Shown in pieces: positions 24,893 through 32,702 of a stretch of 48,310 nucleotides of DNA. The DNA lies in NCBI GenBank assembly GCA_024403935.1, contig JAKSQV010000008.1, positions 1-48,310 on the forward strand, given 5' to 3'. Within the stretch, counting starts at the first letter, position 1; each line of letters begins with the position of its first letter. A program made the translations under genes and the position numbers. Source of the DNA: Ruminococcus sp. GTDB lineage: Bacteria > Bacillota > Clostridia > Oscillospirales > Ruminococcaceae. Below the pieces are notes generated by a model. It was given only the letters and a program-made list of their open reading frames with translations. It was not told the DNA's origin and did no database searches.

Positions 24893-25236
24893 GAGGTAAT
24901 CCTTTCTAAATATAGTATAGACTGCCACTGAAGCTCTCAGGGCATACTGTCACATCATACCTGCTTATTATTACAGAAGGATGTGAAAAGCACGTGAACG
25001 ATTTATGAACAATCCGTTAAATAAAGAACTGTAAAACCCAACCGTCAACGCGGCAGATTCGGCGTAGAATCCAGTAAATACGGCTAACTATAAAAACAAT
25101 TATATTATTAATCAATGATTAACACATACAGTTTTGCTGTCAAAAAGCAGGTGGGCAATATATACAAAAATGGCTTCGCTTATGTGTGCATTGCAACAAA
25201 AAAGCAAAGGGCAAAATGTGAAAACAGTTCAAACTG
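24893..25236. other. Intergenic control region between ABC operon and GH48 gene
   Basis: This AT-rich, non-coding 344-nt stretch separates divergent units. It holds the weak ABC-operon promoter and a perfect 7-1-7 palindrome TTAATCA-A-TGATTAA (25108-25122) about 115 nt upstream of the GH48 -35 box. I see no gene in it. Confidence 0.6.
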
Positions 25237-25238
25237 TT
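25223..25238. promoter_or_regulatory. Palindromic putative operator at the GH48 promoter
   Basis: A perfect inverted repeat AACAGTT-CA-AACTGTT whose right arm ends inside the -35 hexamer. Such placement would let a dimeric regulator block or recruit RNA polymerase. The regulator is not identified. Confidence 0.6.
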
Positions 25239-25265
25239 GACATGCCCCGAAAAACAGAATATAAT
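25237..25265 (+). promoter_or_regulatory. Consensus promoter of the GH48 cellulase gene
   Basis: A textbook TTGACA (25237-25242), 17-nt spacer, TATAAT (25260-25265). The start of transcription would be near 25272, leaving a leader of about 140 nt that contains several small hairpins (25296-25311, 25318-25340 and 25348-25357). Confidence 0.85.
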
Positions 25266-25413
25266 TATTATGAAAATAGTTTGAGAATTGTGTGTCCGCT
25301 TCGTGGAGCGGCATACAGTGTACGAGGTATTTTCGTATACGTTTCTGCCCGACAGGGTGGGAAAGTTTTTCCATTTTTAAACCATATTATTTTATGAGAG
25401 GGGTTAAAAAACA

Positions 25414-28011
25414 ATGATAAGCAAAAAGAACAAGGCACTCTGTGCCGGCGTACTTGCTGCTGCAATGTCCGCTTCAGCTATCGTTCCTGCATTTGCTTCA
25501 GCTGCCAATGAATATGCATCTGAAGGCGGTGCAAATGAGTCCTATGCTAAGATGTTTGAGTCTCTTTATGATGACGTTATCACAAACGGTCAGAAGAGCG
25601 GCTACCTCAGCAAGAACACTAACGGTTCCGGTTCATTCGGTATTCCTTACCATGCAGTAGAAACACTCTGTGTTGAGGCTCCTGACTACGGTCATGAGAC
25701 AACATCTGAGGCTATGTCCTACATGGCATGGGTAACAGCTATGCACGATGTACTCGCTAAGAAGGGCTATATTGACGGCTCTACAGGCGATCTCCAGAAG
25801 GGCTGGAAGACTCTTGAGGCTCTCATCCCCGGCTGGTCTGAGAATGCATATCAGGGTGAAAAGGGCAAGATCGACTACAGCTCGCTCTGGAAGCTCGAAA
25901 AGGTTAAGGCTGATACAACAACAGAAGAGCCTGAGCCTTCAGGATATCCTGCTAAGCAGAACGGCGTTGACGCTTACAACCCGATCTTCAAGGACTTCAA
26001 GACTGCTTACAGCAGCGATGCAGGTTATTACCTCATGCACTGGCTCGCAGACGTTGATGACTGGTATCAGTTCGGCGGCGGAAAGGGTCAGCTCACATTT
26101 ATCAATACATTCCAGCGTGGTGAGCAGGAGTCATGCTTCGAGACAGTTCCTCAGGCATGTATCGAAGAGCTCAAGTACGGTATGTCTTCAAACGATGCTC
26201 ACTACAAGATGACAGGTATCAAGGCAGTTATCAACGGCTGGCAGAAGGAGGGTTCTATCGCTCCTCAGTACAGCTTCACAAACGCTCCTGATGCCGAGGA
26301 CCGTGCTATCCAGGCTATCTACTTTGCAAGCATGAACGGCCTTGACTGCGGTGAGATCTCAGGTCTCGCAGCTAAGATGGGTGACCAGTGCCGTAACGAC
26401 ATGTTTGATAAGTATTATAAGGCTATCGGCTGCCAGAGCATTGATGCTATGTCCGACAGCGCAACAGCTTCACACAGCTCGATCAAGTCTCAGCACTTCC
26501 TCATGGCTTGGTACACAGCTTGGGGCGGATCCACATTCCCGTGGTATGCTGAGGGCAATCCGAGCGGTAACTATGACTGGGCATTCCAGATCGGCTGTTC
26601 ACATTCACATCAGTTCTATCAGAATCCTCTCGCTGCTTACGCTCTCGCTTACGATCCCGTAATGAGCAAGGCAATGAAGGCTTCCGACGCTGTTGATGAC
26701 TACAAGAAGTCATTCCAGAGACAGATCGAGTTCTACCTCTGGCTCCAGTCCAAGGACGGTCCCTTCGCAGGCGGCTGTACAAACTCCAAGGGCGGCCAGT
26801 ATAAGACTTATGATTCAAGCGATCCGCTCTTCTACGATATGTGCTACGTTGAGCATCCTGTTTATGCTGACCCGGGTTCAAACCACTGGATCGGTAACCA
26901 GGTATGGTCTACTCAGCGTCTTGCAGAGCTTTACTACTATGTAAAGACAAACGGCGACCTCACAAGCGGTGCTAAGTTCGGCGGTCTCTCACTTGAGGAT
27001 GCCCTCGAGGCTCTCCTTTCAAGATGGATCGGCTGGTTCGTTGAGAACACTGAGTTTGACAAGGCTGACGAGGACGGCAACATCATGGCTTACGCTATTC
27101 CTTCAAACCTTGACTGGATTGGTAAGCCTGCTACATGGAACGAGGCATACGATCCCAAGGCTAACGACGGTCTTACATGTAAGATCACATCTTACGGTCA
27201 GAGCGACGTCGGATGCGTATCCTCACTCTGTAACACACTCATCTACTACGCTGCTGCTAATAAGGTTCCCGCTTCTGCTGCTCAGACAGATGACAACTCA
27301 GAGCTCGCTGCTCAGGGTCTCCGTCTTGCTAACAAGCTCATGAGCGCACAGTGGAACACAGCTCGTGACGATATCGGTATTGCTTACGAAGAGCACAACG
27401 GCTCACTCTACAGAGTATTCGAGCAGGAAGTATTCATTCCTGACGGATTCGACGGTAAGATGCCTGATGGTTCATCCATCAAGCCCGGCGTAACATTCTC
27501 TGACCTCCGTGAGTCTTATGCTAATGACGCAATGTACAAGGAAGCTAAGGCTGTTTACGAGAAGAACAAGGCTGCAGGTGCTTCTAAGGAAGATACTATG
27601 GACGGTTACAACTACACCCTCCACAGATTCTGGCACGCAGGCGATGCTCTTATGACAACAGGTACTATGGCTCTCCTCTATCCTGATGTAACACCTATCA
27701 ACGATGACGAGCCGCCTGCTTCAACAACAACTACTACAGGCACAACTACAACTCCCGGCGATGTTCTCTGGGGCGATGCTAACGTTGACGGTAAGGTAAC
27801 TGTTGCTGATGCTACAGCTATCCTCCAGTCTGTTGCAAACAAGGACAAGTATGAGCTCAAGGCACAGGGCAAGCTCAACGGCGACGTTGTTGACAACGGC
27901 GACGGTATCACAGCTAAGGACGCTCTTGCTATCCAGATGATCGATGCTCAGCTCATTAAGCAGGCTGATCTCCCGATCGATTCTGATACACTTGATTCAC
28001 TCAAGGACTAA
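25414..28011 (+). CDS. Cellulosomal GH48 cellobiohydrolase with dockerin
   Basis: A processive cellulase releasing cellobiose from cellulose chain ends, secreted and bound into a cellulosome. The 865 residues comprise a signal peptide (about 1-31), one GH48 catalytic domain (about 33-765), a Thr-rich linker (TTTTTGTTTTPG) and a dockerin (about 784-865). The GH48 signature PDYGHETTSEAMSY near residues 90-103 contains the presumed acid Glu. The dockerin has a canonical 12-residue calcium loop (DANVDGKVTVAD) and a second, one residue longer, ending GDGITAKDALAIQ. AGGGG at 25399-25403 precedes the ATG by 10 nt. Codons are strongly biased (GCT, GTT, ACA, AAC, AAG) like those of tuf, suggesting very high expression. 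Monocistronic, with strong promoter and terminator. Confidence 0.96.
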   Translation: MISKKNKALCAGVLAAAMSASAIVPAFASAANEYASEGGANESYAKMFESLYDDVITNGQKSGYLSKNTNGSGSFGIPYHAVETLCVEAPDYGHETTSEAMSYMAWVTAMHDVLAKKGYIDGSTGDLQKGWKTLEALIPGWSENAYQGEKGKIDYSSLWKLEKVKADTTTEEPEPSGYPAKQNGVDAYNPIFKDFKTAYSSDAGYYLMHWLADVDDWYQFGGGKGQLTFINTFQRGEQESCFETVPQACIEELKYGMSSNDAHYKMTGIKAVINGWQKEGSIAPQYSFTNAPDAEDRAIQAIYFASMNGLDCGEISGLAAKMGDQCRNDMFDKYYKAIGCQSIDAMSDSATASHSSIKSQHFLMAWYTAWGGSTFPWYAEGNPSGNYDWAFQIGCSHSHQFYQNPLAAYALAYDPVMSKAMKASDAVDDYKKSFQRQIEFYLWLQSKDGPFAGGCTNSKGGQYKTYDSSDPLFYDMCYVEHPVYADPGSNHWIGNQVWSTQRLAELYYYVKTNGDLTSGAKFGGLSLEDALEALLSRWIGWFVENTEFDKADEDGNIMAYAIPSNLDWIGKPATWNEAYDPKANDGLTCKITSYGQSDVGCVSSLCNTLIYYAAANKVPASAAQTDDNSELAAQGLRLANKLMSAQWNTARDDIGIAYEEHNGSLYRVFEQEVFIPDGFDGKMPDGSSIKPGVTFSDLRESYANDAMYKEAKAVYEKNKAAGASKEDTMDGYNYTLHRFWHAGDALMTTGTMALLYPDVTPINDDEPPASTTTTTGTTTTPGDVLWGDANVDGKVTVADATAILQSVANKDKYELKAQGKLNGDVVDNGDGITAKDALAIQMIDAQLIKQADLPIDSDTLDSLKD

Positions 28012-28024
28012 TTGATACAAACAC

Positions 28025-28055
28025 AAAAAGGAACGCTTCGGCGTTCCTTTTTTTT
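28025..28055 (+). terminator. Terminator of the GH48 gene
   Basis: Stem GGAACGC/GCGTTCC (28030-28036/28041-28047) closed by a stable TTCG loop and followed by eight T. It starts about 19 nt past the stop codon. Confidence 0.95.
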
Positions 28056-28125
28056 GTGTTTTATCCTGCCTGAACAGCAATTCTGTACCCGTCGGGATGC
28101 CACCGTAAAAAACATTATTTTCTTC

Positions 28126-28154
28126 TTGATTTTTATCTCGTTTTGCAGTATAAT
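28126..28154 (+). promoter_or_regulatory. Promoter of the DUF1846 gene
   Basis: TTGATT (28126-28131), 17-nt spacer, TATAAT (28149-28154). Transcription would begin about 30 nt before the ATG. Confidence 0.75.
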
Positions 28155-28191
28155 TAATGTGTATGTATTGTATATAATGGAGGGATGTTCT

Positions 28192-29664
28192 ATGTCCAAT
28201 CAGCAAATTGGATTCGATAACAACAAATACCTGAAAATGCAGTCAGAACACATTCGCCAGCGTATCGACCAGTTTGGCAATAAGCTATATCTCGAATTCG
28301 GCGGAAAGCTCTTTGACGACTATCATGCATCCCGTGTTCTTCCCGGCTTCAAGCCCGACAGTAAGCTCCAGATGCTTCTTCAGCTCAAGGACGAGGCTGA
28401 AATAATTATTGTAGTCAACTCTGACGACATCGAGAAAAACAAAGTACGCGGTGACCTCGGCATCACCTACGACGTGGATGTTATCCGTCTCTTTAACGTT
28501 TTTACAAAAATCGGACTGTATGTCAGCAGCGTTGTTCTCACACGCTACGACAACCAGCCGACAGCTATCGCTTTCCAGAGCAGACTTGAAGCCCTCGGAA
28601 TAAAGGTATACCACCATTACAGCATCAAGGGCTATCCGTCTAATCTGAAGCAGATAATCAGCGAGGAAGGATTCGGCAGCAACGACTATATCGAGACTTC
28701 GCGCCGCCTCGTTGTCATTACTGCTCCCGGTCCCGGAAGCGGAAAAATGGCGACCTGTCTGTCACAGCTCTACCATGAGCACAAGCGCGGCAGAAACGCA
28801 GGCTACGCTAAATTCGAGACCTTCCCGATATGGAACCTGCCACTCCGCCATCCTGTTAATCTCGCATACGAAGCTGCAACTGCCGACCTCAACGATGTAA
28901 ATATGATAGACCCCTTCCACCTTGAAGCTTACGGCAAAACTACGGTCAACTACAACCGCGATGTCGAGATATTCCCGGTACTGAACGCAATGTTTGAGAA
29001 AATACTCGGTCAGTCGCCGTATAAATCGCCCACCGATATGGGAGTAAATATGGCAGGCAACTGCATAATCAACGATGAAGTAACGTGCAGGGCTGCCTGT
29101 GATGAGGTCATCCGCCGCTATTATACATCTCTCTGCGACAGAAGAAAGGGGCTTATCTCCGAGGAGGAGGTAATGAAACTGGAACTTCTTATGAAGCAGG
29201 CAAATGTTACTCCTGACGACAGAAGTGTCGTTGCGATAGCTCTTGCCAAGGAGGAAGAAACAGGTGCTCCTGCGGCAGCTATGGAACTGCCCGACGGTAC
29301 CATCCTCACGGGCAGAACATCAGAGCTTCTCGGTGCTATATCGGCTCTGCTGCTCAATGCACTGAAGCATTTTGCAGGCGTTGACGATGAAATACTCCTC
29401 ATGTCACCGAACGTTATTGAGCCGATTATGGACCTGAAGGTCAACCACCTCGGCAACAACAATCCGAGAATACACTCGGATGAAACTCTGCTCGCCCTCT
29501 CGATATGCGCTACTACCGATGAAAATGCCGAAAAGGCAATGCAGCAGATATCAAAGCTCCGCGGCTGTGAGGTACACTCCACAGTAATACTCTCCCCTGT
29601 TGACGAGCGCACCTGCAAGCGACTCGGGATCAACCTCACCTGTGAGCCCAAATACAGCAATTAA
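28192..29664 (+). CDS. DUF1846 domain-containing protein
   Basis: A 490-residue cytosolic protein of the DUF1846 family, which is widespread in Firmicutes and of unknown function. Typical parts: FDNNKYLKMQSEHIRQRIDQFGNKLYLEFGGKLFDDYHASRVLPGF at the N-terminus, LVVITAPGPGSGKMATCLSQLYHE with a P-loop-like glycine stretch (about residue 180) and MAGNCIINDEVTCRAACDEVIRRYY. The start is the ATG at 28192, which has GGAGGG 8 nt upstream and gives the conserved N-terminus; the open frame upstream crosses the GH48 terminator and the promoter. Single gene between its own promoter and a bidirectional terminator. The glycine-rich segment suggests nucleotide binding, which is inference. Confidence 0.9.
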   Translation: MSNQQIGFDNNKYLKMQSEHIRQRIDQFGNKLYLEFGGKLFDDYHASRVLPGFKPDSKLQMLLQLKDEAEIIIVVNSDDIEKNKVRGDLGITYDVDVIRLFNVFTKIGLYVSSVVLTRYDNQPTAIAFQSRLEALGIKVYHHYSIKGYPSNLKQIISEEGFGSNDYIETSRRLVVITAPGPGSGKMATCLSQLYHEHKRGRNAGYAKFETFPIWNLPLRHPVNLAYEAATADLNDVNMIDPFHLEAYGKTTVNYNRDVEIFPVLNAMFEKILGQSPYKSPTDMGVNMAGNCIINDEVTCRAACDEVIRRYYTSLCDRRKGLISEEEVMKLELLMKQANVTPDDRSVVAIALAKEEETGAPAAAMELPDGTILTGRTSELLGAISALLLNALKHFAGVDDEILLMSPNVIEPIMDLKVNHLGNNNPRIHSDETLLALSICATTDENAEKAMQQISKLRGCEVHSTVILSPVDERTCKRLGINLTCEPKYSN

Positions 29665-29671
29665 CACAGTT

Positions 29672-29714
29672 CAAAAAACTGCCTGTAAAGGATTTCCCTT
29701 ACAGGCAGCTTTTT
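29672..29714. terminator. Bidirectional terminator between DUF1846 gene and coaBC
   Basis: A perfect 10-bp stem (29679-29688/29699-29708). Rightward it is followed by TTTTT (29710-29714), leftward by six U (A run 29673-29678). Confidence 0.85.
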
Positions 29715-29715
29715 C

Positions 29716-30906
29716 TTATCCAAGTGTTTTCAGCTTGCTGAGAATGATATTCGCAGCATCAAATTTGCTCATGAGTTCAAGCTCCTCGTCACCATCAGGT
29801 GTTATCATCGTAATGATATTGGTGTCTGTTCCGAAGCCTGCTCCCGCTTTCTTTATGGAATTGGCGCAGATCATATCGCAGTTCTTCTTGACAAGCTTAC
29901 TGCGTGAATTTTCAATTACATTCTCCGTTTCCATGGAGAATCCGCAGACGACCTGTCCTGCGCGCTTATGCTCGCCGATATACTTGAGTATGTCAGTTGT
30001 CCGCTTCAGCTCTATCACCATATCACCGTCAGACTTCTTTATCTTGTTTTCCGCGACTGTTACGGGAGTGTAATCCGCAACTGCCGCAGCCTTGATGATA
30101 ATGTCGCTCTCGTCAAGCCGCTCCTTTACGGCATTGTACATATCCTCCGCCGACTGAACGTTCACCACGTTCACGAGCATCGGCGGCTCGACATCTGTAT
30201 GCGCTGCGATAACGGTAACATCTGCTCCGCGGAGCATTGCTGCCCGCGCTATCGCAAAGCCCATTTTACCGCTTGAATGGTTGGTGATGAAGCGGACAGG
30301 ATCAATGCTCTCACGGGTCGCACCTGCCGTAACAAGCACGCGCCTGCCTGCAAGGTCTTTCTCAAATGCAGCCTCACGCACAATATACTCCAGAAGTGTC
30401 TCCTCATCGGGAAGCTTGCCGTCACCGATGTCGCGGTTAGCAAGCATACCGTTGACAGGCTCGATTATCTCATAGCCGTGACGGCGGAGCTTCTCAATAT
30501 TTTCCTGTACTATCGGATTATGGAACATATTGTGGTTCATTGCAGGAGCAATTATCTTTTTGCAGGTACACGCCATAACGGTCGTTGTGAGCATATCATC
30601 GGCAATGCCGTTGGCGATCTTGCCTATCACGTTTGCCGTTGCAGGAGCTATCATCACAACATCAGCCTTTTTCGCTATGGAAACGTGCTCGACACTGTAT
30701 TCAAAGTTGCGGTCAAAGGTATCAATGAGACACTTGTGCTGTGTAAGAGTCTCAAACGTCAGCGGATGAACAAAATTCTGCGTATTCGCTGTCATGGAAA
30801 CGTGTACATCTGCGCCGAGCTTTGTGAGCATACGCGCAAGATTGCATATCTTATAAGCTGCAATGGAGCTTGATACTCCGAGCAGAACCGTCTTTCCTGT
30901 AAGCAT
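29716..30906 (-). CDS. coaBC: Bifunctional phosphopantothenoylcysteine synthetase/decarboxylase
   Basis: Performs two steps of CoA synthesis: joining cysteine to 4'-phosphopantothenate using CTP (CoaB) and decarboxylating the product with FMN (CoaC). The 396 residues show the CoaC half first ([28 protein letters not shown], the PAMNHNMF motif) and the CoaB half from about 185 ([42 protein letters not shown] and the KxKK loop around ENKIKKSD). The ATG at 30906 has GGGAG 8 nt upstream; the ATG at 30912 that overlaps the neighbour stop as ATGA is too close to that site. It lies away from its usual position next to priA and is divergent from coaX. Confidence 0.95.
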   Translation of the reverse strand: MLTGKTVLLGVSSSIAAYKICNLARMLTKLGADVHVSMTANTQNFVHPLTFETLTQHKCLIDTFDRNFEYSVEHVSIAKKADVVMIAPATANVIGKIANGIADDMLTTTVMACTCKKIIAPAMNHNMFHNPIVQENIEKLRRHGYEIIEPVNGMLANRDIGDGKLPDEETLLEYIVREAAFEKDLAGRRVLVTAGATRESIDPVRFITNHSSGKMGFAIARAAMLRGADVTVIAAHTDVEPPMLVNVVNVQSAEDMYNAVKERLDESDIIIKAAAVADYTPVTVAENKIKKSDGDMVIELKRTTDILKYIGEHKRAGQVVCGFSMETENVIENSRSKLVKKNCDMICANSIKKAGAGFGTDTNIITMITPDGDEELELMSKFDAANIILSKLKTLG

Positions 30907-30908
30907 TG

Positions 30909-31364
30909 TCATCTCTCCCTGTCATTAATTAGTGCCATTTTCAGAAGCGGCACCCATTCATCCTCAATCATTTTTTCGCCTGTAAGCTCAAATCCGTGCC
31001 GTCTGTAAAAAGCCTGTCCGCGCGTATTATATTCAAGAGCCCACAGCCATTCCGCACCGAGCCTGTCAACAGCATATCCGAGCAGCTCCGCACCAATGCC
31101 GCGGCTCTGGAACTGCGGATCAACGTAGAGCTTCTCCAGCTCACTGCCGCTCACTTTCATAAATCCCCTGATACAGCCGTCATCATATACGAAAATATCA
31201 CCAAGATGAGCCTCAAGCTCCGCTGCTGTTCCTATAACATTCAGTGTGTCAAAGTAGTATTGGTCATTTTTGAAAAACTGATAGAAATTCAGCCGATAAT
31301 TAAAAACAAATATCTCTGCGATACGCGAAAGATCAGAAGCTTTTGCACGCCTTATATTTTCCAT
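30909..31364 (-). CDS. GNAT family N-acetyltransferase
   Basis: A 151-residue acetyl-CoA-dependent acetyltransferase. The GNAT core is visible: beta-4 then motif A as LYVDPQFQSRGIGAELLGYAVDRL (pyrophosphate loop Q/RxxGxG/A), followed by WALEYNTRGQAFYRRHGFELTGE. The N-terminus IRRAKASDLSRIAEIFVFNYR is typical of the family. Substrate unknown. GGAGG lies 6 nt before the ATG. It is the first gene of a two-gene unit with coaBC, with which it overlaps or nearly so; whether acetyl-CoA use links it functionally to CoA synthesis cannot be told. Confidence 0.88.
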   Translation of the reverse strand: MENIRRAKASDLSRIAEIFVFNYRLNFYQFFKNDQYYFDTLNVIGTAAELEAHLGDIFVYDDGCIRGFMKVSGSELEKLYVDPQFQSRGIGAELLGYAVDRLGAEWLWALEYNTRGQAFYRRHGFELTGEKMIEDEWVPLLKMALINDRER

Positions 31365-31392
31365 AATGACCTCCCTGTCAACTGATAAATCA

Positions 31393-31421
31393 ATTATAGC
31401 AGATTATACTCACAATGTCAA
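31393..31421 (-). promoter_or_regulatory. Consensus promoter of the acetyltransferase-coaBC unit
   Basis: Perfect TTGACA (31416-31421), 17-nt spacer, TATAAT (31393-31398) with an extended TGC before the -10. A second TATAAT-like hexamer lies within the spacer. The leader is only about 20 nt. Confidence 0.85.
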
Positions 31422-31471
31422 TTTCCGACTGATACGCCTATCTTTATCATCAGTATTTTTACAATTTCCTG

Positions 31472-31500
31472 TAGATTTTTTCTGAATAGTATGCTATAAT
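31472..31500 (+). promoter_or_regulatory. Promoter of coaX
   Basis: TATAAT (31495-31500) with extended TGC in front and a weak -35, TAGATT (31472-31477), at 17-nt spacing. Its -35 lies about 50 nt from the -35 of the divergent coaBC promoter. Confidence 0.65.
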
Positions 31501-31532
31501 AAGAACACAATAATATCCTGAGGAGGAAAGCT

Positions 31533-32303
31533 ATGCTTTTAGCAGTTGATATAGGCAACACCAACATCGTCTTCGGATGCGTTGATGAGGACGGAAAAAT
31601 ACTCGTCTCCGAACGCATCTCCACCAACCACAACGCCACCGCTTCGGAATATGCCGTGCTTATCCGAAACATCCTTGAAATGAACGATTTTCTCTGCGGA
31701 GATATACACGATGCTATCATGTCATCAGTCGTTCCGTCAGTCACAAATACCGTGAAGGAAGCTATCCGGAAGCTGTTCGGAGTTGAAGTAATGATGGCAG
31801 GTCCCGGAGTGAAAACAGGACTTAATATTCTCATCGATAACCCGCGCCAGCTCGGCAGTGATCAGGCTGTTGATGCTGTGGCGGCGATAAACGAGTATCC
31901 TGCTCCGCTAATAATCATTGACATGGGAACTGCAACAACAGTCTCTGTCGTTGATGCCAACAGGAATTATCTCGGCGGACTCATCTTCACGGGAATGGGC
32001 GTATCGACCGATGCGCTGATAAACCGCACGGCACAGCTCCCGAAGATCGACTTTGAGCTTCCGCCCAACATCATCGGAAGGAATACCATCGACTGCATGA
32101 AGAGCGGCTCGCTCTACTCAAATGCCTGTGCTCTTGACGGCATCATCGCACGCATTGAGGAGGAAATGGGCGGACCATGTACAGCAGTTGCAACAGGCGG
32201 ACTTGCAGAGGTCGTAGTACCGCTTTGCAGAAAGAAGGTCATTCTTGACAGCGACCTTCTCATCAAGGGACTTACAATAATCTACAACAAAAACAGGAGG
32301 TAA
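31533..32303 (+). CDS. coaX: Type III pantothenate kinase
   Basis: Phosphorylates pantothenate, the first step of CoA synthesis. The type III enzyme is not inhibited by CoA and needs a monovalent cation. The 256 residues fit the family. MLLAVDIGNTNIVFG (phosphate loop, catalytic Asp), LGSDQAVDAVAAI, IIDMGTATTVSVVD and GLIFTGMGVSTDAL are diagnostic of the ASKHA fold. GAGGAGG stands 7 nt upstream of the ATG. It is divergent from coaBC, so two CoA genes share one control region, and it is followed 5 nt later by the MIF-like gene. Confidence 0.96.
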   Translation: MLLAVDIGNTNIVFGCVDEDGKILVSERISTNHNATASEYAVLIRNILEMNDFLCGDIHDAIMSSVVPSVTNTVKEAIRKLFGVEVMMAGPGVKTGLNILIDNPRQLGSDQAVDAVAAINEYPAPLIIIDMGTATTVSVVDANRNYLGGLIFTGMGVSTDALINRTAQLPKIDFELPPNIIGRNTIDCMKSGSLYSNACALDGIIARIEEEMGGPCTAVATGGLAEVVVPLCRKKVILDSDLLIKGLTIIYNKNRR

Positions 32304-32308
32304 TCATC

Positions 32309-32650
32309 ATGCCTTTCATAAATGTAAAAACCAACGTATCTGTTTCTCAGGAATCAGCCGCAGACATCAAGCAGGGGCTCGGTCTTGCTATCACAGCTAT
32401 CCCCGGCAAAACGGAGGACTGGCTCATGGTCGGCATCGAACCCGACTATATGCTCTGGTTCAAAGGCACAAGCGAGCCTGCCGCAATGGTGGATGTAAGC
32501 CTCTACGGCGACGCTTCACACAATGCCAAGACAACGCTCACAAGCCACATCACAGGTCTCCTTACCGAGAAGCTCGGTATCTCATCCGACAGGGTATATG
32601 TGAAATATCACGAGACTGACAGCTGGGGCTGGAACGGCTCTAACTTCTGA
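32309..32650 (+). CDS. MIF-like tautomerase superfamily protein
   Basis: A 113-residue homologue of macrophage migration inhibitory factor. Pro2, the catalytic base after Met removal, is present (MPFINVKTN), and a lysine in PGKTEDW lies where MIF has its active-site Lys. Other MIF hallmarks are FKGTSEPAA (MIF has GGSSEPCA), ISSDRVYVKYHE and the C-terminal GWNGSNF. The CxxC redox motif of animal MIF is missing. Members form trimers and tautomerise keto-enol substrates such as phenylpyruvate; the bacterial role is unclear. No signal peptide. It lies 5 nt downstream of coaX with an AGGAGG site in the overlap zone, so it is cotranscribed. Confidence 0.88.
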   Translation: MPFINVKTNVSVSQESAADIKQGLGLAITAIPGKTEDWLMVGIEPDYMLWFKGTSEPAAMVDVSLYGDASHNAKTTLTSHITGLLTEKLGISSDRVYVKYHETDSWGWNGSNF

Positions 32651-32658
32651 TTACAGGC

Positions 32659-32702
32659 AAAAAAAGCTCTCAAAGGTATACCACCCTTGAGAGCCTTTTT
32701 TA
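32659..32702. terminator. Bidirectional terminator between MIF-like gene and mannanase
   Basis: Stem GCTCTCAA/TTGAGAGC (32666-32673/32687-32694). Rightward it is followed by a T run (from 32696), leftward by a U run (A run 32659-32665). The leftward mannanase gene ends within its right flank. Confidence 0.85.

Noticed and set aside
25750-27900. Several long frames on both strands within the GH48 gene
   Set aside because: They are out-of-frame readings caused by the strong codon bias; the GH48 frame explains the whole stretch.
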